Shown: positions 1 to 11,545, counted from the stretch's first letter. The stretch: DNA of 64,000 nt from Mauremys mutica (GCF_020497125.1 NC_059093.1:20793912-20857911); one strand, 5' to 3'. Notes: generated by a model from the sequence alone, not told the origin. A program made the numbers and translations.

Positions 1-200
1 TTTTCACTAGGAGGGTGGTGAAGTACTGGAATGGGTTCCCTAGGGAGGTGGTGGAATCTCCATCCTTAGAGGTTTGTAAGACCTGGGTTGACAGAGCCCT
101 GACTGGGATGATTTAGTTGGGGATTGGTCCTGCTTTGAGTAGGGGGTTGGACTAGATGACCTCCTAAGGTTTCTTTCAACCCTGATATTCTATAATTCTA
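1..200 (+). mobile_element. CR1 LINE 3' end
   Basis: The segment reads as the conserved 3' end of a sauropsid CR1 LINE: the stretch around 'ggttggactagatgacctcc' is followed by an ATTCTA-type short tail at about 185-200. The left part runs off the window, so only the last ~200 bases are seen. No reading frame survives. Confidence 0.85.
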
Positions 201-239
201 AGTAGCTGCAAGTGTCTCTTTGTGTTCACATCTGTAAAG

Positions 240-385
240 ACGCTAGGAATGGGCGACAGGATGGATCGCTTCATGATTACATGTTCTGTTAATTCCCTCT
301 AAAGCATCTGGCTTTGACCACTCTTGGGAGATAGGACACTTGGCAGGATGGACCATTGGTCTGACTCAGTACGGTTGTTCTTATG
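240..385 (+). mobile_element. CR1-family 3' end, second subfamily
   Basis: The segment ends in 'ggaccattggtctgactcag' followed by 'gttcttatg', the 3' end of the CR1 subfamily also seen at 12683-12920 and 18220-18498. It is truncated and decayed. From 386 to about 945 I see nothing recognisable. Confidence 0.7.
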
Positions 386-944
386 TTTTATGCACAGAAA
401 TGAGGCTCTTACAAAGCAGACATTGGGGGAGGGGCTCTAAATTTAAATCAGCATTAGAGAAAAATATGTTCAAACACAGTGAGACTCGATGTACGGAAGA
501 AATAACACGTGATCCCCATCTCCTTCCCCAAAGCCTTAGGTGGGGATTAGCTGCCAACAGCTGCGGCTGCTGCTCTGAGGGGAGCGGTATGAGTTGTCTG
601 CCTGTGGGTGCAGCCCACCAGCTGGTTCTCCTGGGGCAGATGGTGAGTGGGTGGGCAGGAATGGTGCATCAGCTGGAGTATGAAATATGAACAGGGATCT
701 AAAGACTCTACACTGGCCTCCAGTGGGGGTTGAGGATGCTGAGGCAGTGGAATTTCAGCATCAGTGTCATCAAGATTCAAAGCCGCTTGCGGGTGGAGAG
801 GAGGGGGATGACTCCACTGGATTTTTAGTGCATCCCCCTAGCTGCTGGCCCATGACAGCCTGGCTTTGTCATTGCTCTGTGGTTCTCCTGTTGCTCATTC
901 CCAGCTTCTGGAAAACAATGGCTGGGGACACCATCCCTGCCCAT

Positions 945-1175
945 CCTGGCTAATAGCCATCGATGAACCTATCCTCTGTGCACTTCTCTAGTTCTTTTTT
1001 GAACTCTGTTCTAGTCTTGGCTTTCACAAGATCTTCTGGTAAAGGGTTCCCCAGGTTAACTGTGCGTTGTGTGAGTAAATACTTCGTTTCAAACCTGTAG
1101 CCTATTCATTTCATTTGGTGACTTCTCCTAGTTCTTGTGTTATGAGAAGGAGTAAATAACACTCCCTTCCTTGGT
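945..1175 (-). mobile_element. CR1 LINE fragment, minus strand
   Basis: Read on the minus strand this matches the CR1 3' region at 18220-18330: 'gttcaaaaaagaactagata'-like, then the 'agccattgatggacctatcc'-like part. It is a 5'-truncated, decayed copy. From 1176 to 2640 I find no gene, RNA or recognised repeat. Confidence 0.7.
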
Positions 1176-2642
1176 CCTTTGAAAGATGATATGTGAGACC
1201 CCACCTCCCTGCCCCACCTCTCATGTCCAGGGAACAACAGGGATATAACAACACGGCAAACAATAAGGTTCAAAGTCAATGCAGCTGGGAGAAGTATCTG
1301 CTGTTTCATTCCTTACATTCCTGTCCTACTGCATGGCCATTTCCTTTCCCTTCTTTCTGTGAAAGCTTTTGTGTTTTGCACAGAAACATTATTTCCACAG
1401 GAGACACCCAGGAGTGGGGGCTGCATTGCTGTGCCAAACAGTCACTAGAAGGAGGCAGACAAAGGCCTTCAAGATGAGGTGTCCATCACTGTCAAAATAT
1501 CATCTCCCTCCTTCAGCTCACTGGCAGCCTGAATTTCTTCCTTATCCTACCAGAGTCTTGTCTGGACTCAGCACTATCCAGCCCCTCTGTATGTAGTGGG
1601 CAAAACCCACAAACCTTGTCTTTAAAACAAGCCGTCCCCTTCCATCTTAGGGAAGAGTTTTCTATGATAGAAGTTGAGCTTCAGTTCCCCTCTCCTAGGG
1701 GCAGGTTGGGTGTGGGGCCAGCTCCCAATGAGATCTGTTTTCACCTTTGCCCCCTAAATCTGCTCCCAGCTGTCAGGCGGCTTCCAGCCCATCCACCCTG
1801 CTTACTAGCTCCATGGTCATGTGTAACCCCCCTTTGCCAGCACACGTAGCCTGCAGGAAAGCTGCTCCTGCCAGCTGTGTTGGTGGTATAGGGGGGAGCA
1901 TAGCTGCCTTCCAAACAGTTGACCTGGCTTTAATTCCCAGCCAGTGCAATAATGGCTTTTCTCTTTTGTTGGTTCCTTGTCTGGAAGTGGTTTAATTTCA
2001 GTCACGTTGTGTTACAATCACATTATCAATAGAATGAGACAATAAATGTGTCAAAGCCCAGCAGGTCACACAGGAGGGAGGACTACAAGGGGCTGGAATG
2101 TGTCATCTGAGAAGACAGAACACTTGGAAACCTGCATCTCCCATCCCCTGGCTTCCGTGTGATGATTCCAGCTGCGTGAGCTATTTGTACCCTGTTCCTG
2201 CATGATGGGGAAATAAAGTTTTGAGTCAGTTTTTGCTCCTACAGATTCCTTTGCTGTTACAATTATATTGATATGAACAAAAGGGAAGCAAAAAAACAAC
2301 AAAAAATCCCATCCAACTTGCAGTACAGTTAGGGAAAGAGAAGATCAAGGGTAAGCCAAACATTTCAAAATAAAAATACTAAAATGGGAGCCAGGAGAGA
2401 GAGATCAGGTATGTGGAGATCCCTTTGATATTTGAAACCTACAACTACCCAGCTTTCTGAACACCTGTGAGGAGCAAGATGGAGTTGGGACATCTTCAGT
2501 CATTGATTGTCTCTCTGTGTTCTCTGTCTCTTTCTTCTCACCCCATTATTCTTCTCCAGTGTCTCTGCCTTTCTCCTCTTGCTCCCTCTCCCCCTGCCCT
2601 TTCCCAGGAACTCACAGTCTAAAGCATTCAGGAAAAGCCAGA

Positions 2643-2760
2643 GTTTCATCGATTCATAGACTCTAGGACGGGAAGGGACCTCGAGAGGTCATCGAGTCCA
2701 GTCTCTGCCCTCATGGCAGGACCAAATACTGTCTAGACCATCCCTGATAGATATTTAAAT
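2643..2760 (-). mobile_element. CR1 3' end, minus strand
   Basis: The sequence is the reverse complement of the type of CR1 3' end seen at 1-200 ('cgggaagggacctcgagagg', then 'gtcatcgagtccagtc', then 'gcaggaccaa'). It is a short 5'-truncated copy. From 2761 to 3030 nothing is recognised. Confidence 0.75.
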
Positions 2761-3029
2761 ATTTTACTGGCTGCTGCCACAAAACGAGAAAAATTACACT
2801 TCTGGTTCAGAGGCAGTGCACACACATAAGAATCAATGGGCTTTTAATTCCTTAGGTTCTGCCACCATATGCTGCTTCCATTTCATTTCAATCTTTCCCC
2901 AAGATTTCTCATTGTGCACAGCAACATTACACCCTTGGGAGAGAGTGGACCAGAGGCTGCATTAATTTAACCTACAAAAACCAAACAAATAGAAATGTAG
3001 ATTAGAAATGTACTCTCTAGGTTCCTCCA

Positions 3030-3265
3030 GCCCAGGGGTTGGCAACCTTTCATAAGCGGTGTGCCAAGTCTTCATTTATTCACTCTAATTTAAGGTTTCG
3101 GGTGCCGGTAATACATTTTAATGTTTTTCAGAAGGTCTCTCGCTACAAGTCTATATATTATATAACTAAACTAGAGTATTATAAAATAAACAAGGTTTTC
3201 AAAATGTTTAAGAAGCTTCATTTAAAATTAAATTAAAATGTTGATCTTATGCCGCTGGCCTGCTC
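3030..3265 (+). mobile_element. hAT-type non-autonomous element, left part
   Basis: The segment starts with 'caggggttggcaacctttca', almost the same as the left terminal inverted repeat of the complete element at 22133-22941, and shares its following ~200 bases. The right end and its inverted repeat are not visible, so this is a truncated copy. Confidence 0.7.
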
Positions 3266-3392
3266 AGCCTGCTGTTGGTCTGGACGAGGAGGGTTCATTC
3301 AGAAAGTCATCGTGTTTGGATGTAAAGGTGTGAAATGATGGGGAAATTGGCCCCTCTTTCAAGTTTAAATGTTGTAACTTCTACATCTAGAC

Positions 3393-3485
3393 CGGGGTGG
3401 CCAACCTGAGCCTGAGAAGGAGCCAGAATTTCCCAATGTAACTGCCAAACATGCACCTTTGTATGCAACTACTGAGTCAGTTGTG
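3393..3485 (+). mobile_element. hAT-like element fragment
   Basis: 'ccggggtggccaacctgagc' resembles the left end of another vertebrate hAT family that begins CAGGGGTGGCCAACC. Only about 90 bases fit, and no right end or target duplication was found. Confidence 0.4.
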
Positions 3486-3822
3486 AACCTTCCCCTCATT
3501 ATCATTATCCCTTTGAAATGATGATGGTGATGGACACTTGGCTCTATATCCCAGTGTGCCCTGGACGTCTACAGGCTGCATTAGCCAATCCAACCATTCG
3601 GCACTTGCAGATGGGCACCTCTGTATTGTGCCTGAGTCTTGTACAGCTATGAAAGGCTGGTAGATGCCGATATTTTCCCGTCTTTTTAACCAGCACTAAT
3701 ACCAGGCCAGGCCAGGCCAGGGCTGGGAAGAGAGAGAGAGCAGCAGGTTTCCCCAATTGTTTCCTGCTTGCTTTTTCTTGACTAGCTTCACCTCTGCACC
3801 AACTTGCATTTTTCCTCTGTGA

Positions 3823-3895
3823 GCCTGGCTAGCTCAGTTGGCAAAGCGTCAGACTTTTAATCTGAGGGTCCAGGGTTCAAGTCCCTGGTCAGGTG
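3823..3895 (+). tRNA. tRNA-Lys (TTT)
   Basis: A 73-nt cloverleaf. The acceptor stem GCCTGGC pairs with GTCAGGT using G-T wobbles, the A box is TAGCTCAGTTGG, the anticodon stem is TCAGA/TCTGA around loop CTTTTAA (anticodon TTT), and the T arm is CAGGG-TTCAAGT-CCCTG with a standard B box. The discriminator is G. The D stem has one mismatch (AAGC where GAGC is expected), unlike the copy at 55983. No run of four T residues lies in the next ~40 bases, so termination may be inefficient. It belongs to unit A. Confidence 0.88.
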
Positions 3896-4195
3896 ATAAA
3901 CTTCTCACTGTGGTTGGAACAGTCTGACTTTCTGGAGTCTTCTTTGGTGTTACTCTTTCTCTTCAGGATTTTCCTTTCCTAAGAAGGGCCTTTGTGTGGG
4001 GGGGGGATTGAAGGAGCAACTCCTTGACATCCCCTCTGTCCTTGCAGCCTGGAGGAATAAAGGCCTCTGGGCATAGAGCATGTTCCTCTCCTGCACACAC
4101 AAACACACAGAATATCCCTAAGGAATTAGAATCACCTGCTGCCTTTCCCTGTCCTGCTGGATCCCCAAATGAGGATGCTCTTCAGCCCAAACCCA

Positions 4196-4405
4196 TGTCC
4201 CCTCTACTCCCAGTGCCCCTCAGACGCAACCCTCAGTCCCTCCTATGCTCACTGCTCCTCACTCCCAACCAGAGCCTGCTCCTCTTCACCCTTCTCCTCT
4301 GTCCCAACCCACAGGCCCCTCCTATTCCCAGTGCCCCTCAGTCCCAACCCACAGCCCCCTCCTATTCCCAGTGCCCCTCAATCCCAACCCACAGCTCCCT
4401 CCTTC
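4196..4405. repeat. C-rich 40-bp minisatellite
   Basis: Units built on 'cctattcccagtgcccctca' recur; two adjacent units start at 4321 and 4361, a 40-bp period, with more diverged units to the left. The repeat explains the long open frames here. A matching array is at 56352-56560 in unit A copy 2. Confidence 0.85.
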
Positions 4406-4599
4406 CCTCCAGCAGCAGGTGCTTCAGACCCCCTCAGGAAGATTTTCTTGCAAGGTTTCATGTATGAGTCTGCATGTGGATTTTACGGTATGTTGGAAAT
4501 AGGTTGGGTTGCTTGCCGAAATGATCACTCTTGGCTGGTGTTGGATTCCCAGTCTCCTTGTTATTGGGGCAGGAGAAATAAAGGGTTGTTATCCTTGTT

Positions 4600-5940
4600 G
4601 TGTGAATCAAGGACTCAACCCTGGGTGTAAACTAAATGAGCTGCCCACAGATTCTGGCAGCCACAATGAGCATTTGGTGCGAGATCCCAGACCTGCCCCT
4701 GTCCCAGAGGGAGGGGGTCAGCCACGAGGGGCTTGGACCACTGACCTATCAGCTCTTAACTCCCAAACTTTGAGTAACTCTATTATCAGTGCCAGTGAGT
4801 GTAATTTAAACCATAAGAAAAACCACACTGGGCTAGACTAAAGGTCCATCTAGCTCTGTATTTTATCTTCTGACAGTAGCCAATAGCAAGTGTTCTAAAA
4901 GCATCTAAACAAGGCACCACTAGGTGTTGAACCCAGCATCTCCTGTTTACAAAACAGGTATTTTAACCAGCTAAGCCATGGTGCCTGCCTGTGGCTAAAG
5001 TAGAGTGTCTGCTCACACCTGACTCCCTGCATCTCCATCTAGGCCTGACAAGCTTTGCTTGTGTTTGGAAAAGCAGAGGAGCAGGTGACATTTTCCTTGC
5101 AAGTTGTGTCTCTGTGTGTGAATCTTTGGCCAGGTCTGCACTACAAAGTTATTTCAGCAGAATTATATTGCTCAGGTGTGTGAAAAACACACTATGCTCC
5201 CTCGGTCGGCAGCTTGTGGCTGGTGCACACACTGCAATGCCACGTCTGGCGACAAAACTGCCCTGTTTTGGTGACAAAATAAAAACACTTTGATGAGAAG
5301 CCTAGAGCTTTTTCCAGCAAACTTAAAGTGGCAGAGTGTCAGTGTAGACGCTGCCGTTCATTATATCACCATAACTGGCCTCTGCCAGTATCCCACAATG
5401 CCCTCTGTGAACTCGCCTGCCCTGCATTCCTGCTACAGAGCCATGGGCCCCTCCCCTTTCATCGCTCCGCGAAGTTCTGACAGCTGAGCCTGCTGCTCTG
5501 CTCCAGCAGCCAGGAGCAAATCACTGCCGTGGATACTGCTCTCTCCCGCCCTGTGAACACAGAGCAGGGTGGTGGGAACTTCCTTACATTGGGGGGGGCA
5601 GCGGCATCCGAACTGTGACACCCCCAGGACACCCCTTCCTTCGAGGAGGCTCTTAACTTCTAAACAGGGACAGCTGGTCGCTAGTAAAATCAGGAAAAGG
5701 GAAGGAGAAAACTCGAAAGAGTTTCCTCCTGGCGCTCACGTCCGTGAACCCCAATACTCTCTCAGTCCTCAAAGAGAGACCTGGAGAAGGAGACTTGCTG
5801 AAGCAAAGCCACAGGGGTCTCTGAGGTTTCCCTGGTCCCTCGCCCCTGTCCTGCCTGGCTGATGTCAGCATCTCTCTGTGAGGTCACCACCTCCCCACCA
5901 CCTTGGACCAATAGTCTGAGGTCCTGCAAAAAGGCCTTTG
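4600..5940. repeat. Left arm of large inverted repeat
   Basis: This ~1.34-kb arm is matched in reverse complement by 6615-7950 across a 674-bp spacer. The match includes the tRNA-Thr and the stretch near 5460-5520, with its mirror at 7035-7100. Together the arms make an imperfect palindrome of ~3.3 kb. Confidence 0.9.
4912..4985 (-). tRNA. tRNA-Thr (TGT)
   Basis: On the minus strand this is a 74-nt cloverleaf. The acceptor GGCACCA pairs with TGGTGCC in all seven positions, the A-box region is TGGCTTAGCTGG, the anticodon loop reads TTTTGTAA-like with TGT, and the T arm is CTGGG-TTCAACA-CCTAG with one wobble. A TTTT run lies about 20 bases past the 3' end on the minus strand, a plausible Pol III terminator. 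It is probably functional or recently so. Relatives are at 7563 (inverted arm) and 57067. Confidence 0.85.
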
Positions 5941-6614
5941 CAGCCAGGGCAGGGCCATGATACCGGCTCCGCTGGGGGGAGAGGGATGGCCCCTGACCGC
6001 GGAAGAGCGGCGGGACCCGGTAGCGCAGCCCTGCCTGGCTGCAGAAGACGGGCCGCTCCTCCTCCGCTTGTTCGCGCCAGGGCCGCCATCCCCTCGGCGC
6101 CTCAGAGCATCCTGAACAGCGCTGCAGCCGCGTGGCTCCGGGGGGGCTGAGCTCCACCCTGCTCAGAGCCGCGTGGTCAGGGGGCGGGGCTGGGAGCTCC
6201 GGGCTGAGCAGCTCCTCCCCTTACGTGCGCGGTGAGCCGGGGGTAAGCAGCCGGGGCCGGGCAAAAGTGGTGGATTCTCCATCTCCTGATGTCATTTAAT
6301 GAAGACTAGATGCCTCTCTGGAATGTGTTTGCTCCAAAAGTAGCTCTTGTGTCATACAGGAGGCCTGTGATATGCAGGGGGTCAGATTAGATGCTCTAAT
6401 GGTCTCTTCTGGCCATAAAGTTGACTAATTTCTGAAAAACTGAGTGTAGCACTGGGCGCAGCATCTGATGTTTTCCTGTCTAGCCGGCTTGCTTCCTAGA
6501 ACGAACGCTCCTTGAGTGGGGTGATCCACAGGGAGTAGCTCAAACCTCCAAAGTGCCTGGGCAGGGGCAGGACATTAGCACAGCAAGGGAGGGGTGTGGC
6601 AGTGACCTCACAAA
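5941..6614. other. Spacer of the inverted repeat, CpG-rich
   Basis: The spacer is GC-rich with many CpG dinucleotides at 5990-6250, ending in a 'ggggcggggctgggagc'-type GC box near 6180. It could be a small CpG island. I see no convincing gene in it. A short CR1-like 3' end ('ggtcagattagatgctctaa') lies near 6380-6410. Confidence 0.5.
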
Positions 6615-7950
6615 GGCCTTTTTCAGGACCTCAGACTATTGGTCAAAGGTGGTGGGGAGGTGGTGACCTCACAGAGAGATGCTGACATCAGCCAGGCAGG
6701 ACAGGGGCGAGGGGCCAGGGAAACCTCAGAGACCCCTGTGGCTTTGCTTCAGCAAGTCTCCTTCTCCAGGTCTCTCTTTGAGGACTGAGAGAGTATTCAG
6801 GTTCACGGACGTGAGCGCCAGGAGGAACCTCTTTCGAGTTTTCTCCTTCCCTTTTCCTGATTTTACTAGAGACCAGCTGTCCCTGTTAAGAAGGTAAGAG
6901 CCCCCTCGACAGAAGGGGTGTCCTGGGGGCATCAGAGTTTGGATGCCGGTGCCCCCCCCCCCAATGTAAGGAAGCTCCCGCCACCCTGCTCTGTGTTCGC
7001 AGGGTGGGAGAGAGCAGCATCCACGGCAGTGATTTGCTCCTGGCTGCCGGAGCAGAGCAGCAGGCTCAGCTGTCAGAACTTCCCAGAGCGATGAAAGGGG
7101 AGGGGCCCATGGCTCTGTAGCAGGAATGCAGGGCAGGCGAGTTCACAGAGGGCATTGTGGGATACTGGAGGAGGCCAGTTATGGTGATATAATGAACAGC
7201 AGCATCTACTCTGTCACTTTAAGTTTGATGCAAAAAGCTCTAGGCTTCTCATCGAAGTCGTTTTATTTTGTCACCAAAACAGGGCAGTTTTGTCGCCAGA
7301 CGTGGCATTGCAGTGTGTGCACCAGCCACAAGCTGCCGACCGAGGGAGCATAGTGTGTTTTTCACACACCTGAGCAATATAATTCTGCTGAAACAACTTT
7401 ATAGTGCAGATCTGGCCAAAGATTCACTCACACACAACTTGTGAGGAAAACATCACCTGCTCCTCTGCTTTGCAGAATCCAAACACAAGCAAAGCTTGTC
7501 AGACCCTGGTGGCGATGGCAGGGAGTCAGGTGTGGGCAGACCCTGTGTTTTAGCCACCCACAGACACTATGGCTTAGCTGGCTAAAGCATCTGTTTTGTA
7601 AACAGGAGATCCTGGTTTCAACTCCCAGTGGTGCTTTGTTGACTGGTTGTTGGGGCACCTGCTATTGGCTACTGTCAGAAGACAAGATTCAGAGTTAGAT
7701 GGACCTATGGTCTAGCCCAGTGTGGTTTTTCTTATGGTTTAAATAACACTCACAGGCACTGATAATAGAGTTACTGAAAGTTTGGGAGTTAGGAGCGGGT
7801 AGGTCAATGGTCCAGTCCCCACACAGATGACCCCCTCCCTATGGGACAGGGGCAGGTCTGAGCTCTCACCCAAATGCTCATTGTGGCTGCCAGAATCTGT
7901 GAGCAGCTTGTTTAGTTTACGCCAAAGGTTGAGTCCTGCTTTGTGCATCG
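6615..7950. repeat. Right arm of inverted repeat (unit A, inverted)
   Basis: This is the reverse complement of 4600-5940 and also of 56750-58100, making it a third copy of this part of unit A. It carries a tRNA-Thr on the plus strand at 7563. The matched region stops near 7950. From there to about 9060 I see no gene. Confidence 0.9.
7563..7636 (+). tRNA. tRNA-Thr (TGT), partly decayed
   Basis: The gene is homologous to the minus-strand tRNA-Thr at 4912 but lies in the inverted arm. The A-box region TGGCTTAGCTGG, anticodon TGT in an intact stem (CTGTT/AACAG) and B box are present. The acceptor stem is weak: GACACTA against TGGTGCT has one mismatch and several wobbles. The T loop starts TTTC rather than TTC. 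It is likely a decaying copy; function is uncertain. Confidence 0.7.
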
Positions 7951-9060
7951 TGTGTGAGAATGAAAATCCTAAACCGCCCTTTGAAATAACGAAAGCAGCA
8001 GGACGTGTTTATAGTCCCTGCCCCAAAGCAGACAGACCAATGGAGAAATGCCGTTGAGTCCAAGGTGATACTCCCCTGCCATTTTACCTTTTTTGCTTGC
8101 TAAACTCCTTCTTATCTGCCCGCCCCAGGCTGTCCTCTGCCTCAGCTGCTGCTCCCGGCCTGCTCTAGAGTCAAACATGCAGGGCCCCCAGGGGAACAGA
8201 GGCTGGGACAGGGCAGCAGCCTGGGCTGGGCTGGGAAGATGCTGGGAGTTCTCATTCCCTGAGAACTGGCCGGGCTCCCTTCTCAACAGCAAACAAATCA
8301 ATTCCACGTCCCCTCCCCAGAAAAACCAGCCTGGAGCCAAGGGCAGCAGGGGATGATTCCCTCCAGTTCCCACCGAGGCAGGAGAGAACCCAGGGTGTTT
8401 CTAGCAGAGCTTATGGAACTGACGTGGGGAAACCAGCCTTTAACAACAGGCAGTTCCAGTTTAAGCTGAGAGTTTTTAACAATTTCTACAACATTAAATA
8501 ATCCTTCAATCCTAGTGTCACCATCCATAAAATTGCTTCAGCCTTATAGGTTCCTAAGTGCACAATTAAACATCTCTTCAAATCCAAGGGAGTGGAGATC
8601 AGTCAGTGTTCAGAGTCATCCCACATAAAAGAATCATGTTGTGGTACATACTGGCCCCATCATGTGGCCATGGCCTTTCCCTCCTCCTCCAGAGTCAGAA
8701 TGTGATCACTCACACTGAGGGGGAGCAACACCCCTCCCTTGGTCTCTATGCCAGAGCTGCTATCAGCTCAGTGTCCTTCCCACAAGAGTTGGCTGCTGAG
8801 AGGGTTGCGATGGGGTAAATGAAGGCAGAGGAGGATTGTTCCTCATGGGGTTTCTTTGTGTGGCTCTGTGATCCTGCTGGAGGAAGCATAATTTGAGTTT
8901 GTTTCAGTGGCTTGGGTTGGTCTCAGGTTGTGAGCCTGAGCACAGGGATTCCTGCACTCTCTGCTCTTAGCCCCTCAGGGAATGGACAATGGAGCAGCTT
9001 CAGAAATTGGATAGAAAGTAGCCTAAGAAAGTGTAACATAAGTGAGAAGAAAAACAGTAT
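7951..9060. other. No recognisable gene
   Basis: This 1.1-kb stretch holds no tRNA, no convincing exon and no repeat that I can name. Open frames here are short and overlap on both strands. Confidence 0.4.
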
Positions 9061-9067
9061 TGTCACT

Positions 9068-9139
9068 TCCTTGATGGTCTAGTGGTTAGGATGGCGCACT
9101 TTCAGTGCCATTGCCTGGATTCAATTCCCAGTCAGAGAA
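9068..9139 (+). tRNA. tRNA-Glu (TTC)
   Basis: A 72-nt cloverleaf of the vertebrate Glu type: acceptor TCCTTGA against TCAGAGA (wobble and one mismatch), A-box region TGGTCTAGTGGTTAGG, anticodon arm around CTTTCAG with anticodon TTC, T arm with a TTCAATTCC-type B box. A T5 run about 30 bases downstream could end transcription. Acceptor and T-stem changes relative to the usual Glu gene suggest mild decay. Confidence 0.78.
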
Positions 9140-9241
9140 ACATGACTTTAAACCAAAACTGCTTCAGTTTTTCTTCACTTACAACATAAACAAATCCATG
9201 GTATTTTCCTGATTCCCCCCATGTTCCCAGTGTCTCTATGG

Positions 9242-9428
9242 CAGGGCTGGCTCCAGGCACCAGCACAGCAAGCATGTCCCTGGGGCGGTCAATGGAAAGG
9301 GGAGGCTTCAGCAGCAATTCATCCCATCTCAGAGGGAAGGACTTGAGGCCAAAAGTGGCAGAGGTTGAGCTGCAGCTTTTTTATTTTTTTTTCCAGTTGG
9401 GGTGGCAAAAACACTGGAACTGGCCCTG
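9242..9428. mobile_element. hAT-type MITE, 187 bp
   Basis: The ends are 'cagggctggctccagg' and a right end whose complement is 'cagggccagttccagt', 13 of 16 positions alike. The flanking 8-mers CTCTATGG (9234-9241) and CTCCATGG (9429-9436) agree at 7 of 8, an 8-bp target duplication typical of hAT. There is no coding capacity, so it must have been mobilised in trans. Relatives are at 54327-54628 and, with a different terminus, 12030-12252. Confidence 0.88.
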
Positions 9429-9436
9429 CTCCATGG

Positions 9437-10400
9437 AAGACAATTTGTTAAATCCCAGATGAGTGCAGTTCTATCAGTTCTCAGCCTGAGTCCTTAGGTC
9501 TTAATCCTGAGGATATTGTCCCACCATGGGGCCATTTCCCTCCTCTCTTTCCTAGGGAAGCAAAATTTTCTTTGCACAGACACAGGAACAGCGAGATCTT
9601 TCTCTGTCCCTTGTGCAAAGCAGGGGCCAAATTCCATGGAAACAATGGACAAGCAGGGGGCTCTGGGCACATCCAGCCCTGGCCGTGAGATGTTCCCTCC
9701 CCTCTTTCTTTATGCCCCTGTTGTTATTTCATGGATTGTCTGGGATGGGGGAAAAGCTGAGTTCACTCCAGGTGGAGGGGGAAAGAACCCTGAAAGTCTC
9801 AGGACCCAACCCCTGCTACCAGGATCACTGAGGTGCTGGGAATCTGCATGGGAAAGGGACTGTGTGTATTGTCAAGGTGGGGAATGAATAACAATCTACA
9901 ACTAGATCCACCTCATTAACCACTGACACAGGCTAATCCTGCTGCCGATAGAAGGGAAACTGGGAGTGATTCTTTGCTGTTCAGCCATGGAAACAGTGAC
10001 CCCATTGCACCGCAGTGAATGTGCTGGGGAAAGCTGGACTTCACAGGCAGGTGGAAAGAGCAGATCCTAGAAACACCTGGAGCTCCCCACAGCACTTCTG
10101 CCACCAGGGTCAGGTGCTGAGCGGCTCACAGCGCCCCTCCCCTCCCATTACCTTCCAGCAGGGGGTGGCAGCACCCCCCACCCAATGCTGGGGAGAGGGC
10201 TGAGTGTATCTCTGCACCTTGAGTCCAGGGCACCCACTCTCTCTGCCCCACACATCGAATCTGACCCTGCTGCAAAGTGACCCCTAAGAACCAGCAGCCT
10301 CCAGGACCGCAGGTTTGGCCCTCAGAGCAGGGAATGTGTCCCCCATGCTGCTTTTAGGACACTGAATGCTCTGGAAACAGGAGGGATCTGAGTATAACTT
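9437..10400. other. No recognisable gene
   Basis: About 1 kb of moderately GC-rich unique-looking sequence between the MITE and the Ala-like tRNA. I see no RNA gene, exon or named repeat. Confidence 0.4.
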
Positions 10401-10411
10401 TTAGCCCATCT

Positions 10412-10483
10412 GGGGATATAGCTCAGTGGTAGAGCACATGCTTTGTATGTATGAAGTTTTGGGTTCAATCTCCAGGTTCTTTT
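10412..10483 (+). pseudogene. tRNA-Ala-like locus with TGT anticodon
   Basis: The body is that of a vertebrate tRNA-Ala (GGGGAT start, TAGCTCAGTGGTAGAGC, CATGC/GTATG anticodon stem), but the anticodon loop is TTTGTAT. The anticodon is therefore TGT (Thr) instead of the usual Ala TGC, by one C-to-T change that also fits CpG decay. The T arm survives with wobbles. The 3' acceptor strand (GTTCTTT, then T) pairs poorly with GGGGATA and the discriminator is T. Most likely a pseudogene. Confidence 0.75.
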
Positions 10484-10489
10484 CACCCT

Positions 10490-11545
10490 ACTGCTTGGCT
10501 AATGCCCAACTGGGATGTCTTCCTGTAGGAATTTCAATCCTGCTCAGTGAGGGGTAAGTGCCAATTGCATGGAAGGTCGGGGGGGGATTGCTGCTCCTAA
10601 GTCTCCTCTATACATGTAAGATTCCCACCTGCTGTGCTGCTTGGGACAAGGGTAGATGAGAAGGGAGAATTCTCCAGCATTGGAGGGAAAGGTCCCATCT
10701 GCACAGACTGAGAGGCAAAGCCTAGACTTATTTCTTGTCTGGGACCAATCTTTTTACCTGGTATAGTCCTTGTTCCAGCTCAGGTGGTAGCTCAGGTTCA
10801 GTTCCACTCCCTTATACAGCTTTGGTACAAGGCAGGAATCTTCTGTCTCTCTCCTGAGGAAAAGCCCCAGGTTTAAGATGGATTCCTGTACCAGGTGACA
10901 TGGTCACATGTCCTGTGAGACCCCCCAAGCCTTCATTCTTCCTGGCCTGACTCACAGATGGTGCAGGACAGAGCCATCTCCAGTCAATTGTCCTGGTTAA
11001 TGGGAGCCATCAAGACTCCAAACCACTGTTAATGGCCCAACTTTGCATCATTACAACAGGATCTCAGAGTTATAGTTCATATTTCGAGTTTCAGATACAG
11101 GAATGATCGGTTCATACAAATAGGATGAACACACACAGTAGATTATAAGCTTTGTAATGACACCTTACATGAGATCTTTTGCATGAAGCATATTCCAGTC
11201 ACTTTATATTCACACTCATTAGCATATTTTCATAAAATCCTATGGAATGCAACTTCACAGCAGGGAAAGGGTTTTACTGCGGCACCTGGGAGCAGTTGAG
11301 TTTCATGTTCAGGCTGTGGTATGAGTTCCTCCAGGTTTCTCGTAAGCACACAGGGACCTTAGCGGGTGCTCTCAATACAGGAATGGCCCAGACATGATAA
11401 AATGATGGGGATTGCATTTTCCTTTTTTATTTCTGTATTTCCAATAACATTTCTGTTTGTGATTTCGTTTTGCTTTGTATAACTGTGTTTTCTCCTGGAT
11501 TTGATATTTAATGAAAAAAAGAATAAGGCCTCAGGGCACCGGATG
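10490..11545. other. No recognisable gene
   Basis: A 1-kb stretch with no tRNA, exon or named repeat that I can support. The part from 11060 to 11530 is AT-rich. Confidence 0.4.

Larger units (their letters stand above)
3650..5940. repeat. Duplicated unit A, copy 1 (Lys-TTT + Thr-TGT)
   Basis: This 2.3-kb block is repeated in the same order and orientation at 55807-58100: the same flank, tRNA-Lys, a C-rich minisatellite, an LTR-like tail with 'ggcaggagaaataaaggg', a minus-strand tRNA-Thr, then about 1 kb of shared sequence. Its right part (4600-5940) is also repeated inverted at 6615-7950. Outside the two tRNA genes I see no gene. Divergence is small but visible across the whole length. Confidence 0.9.
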
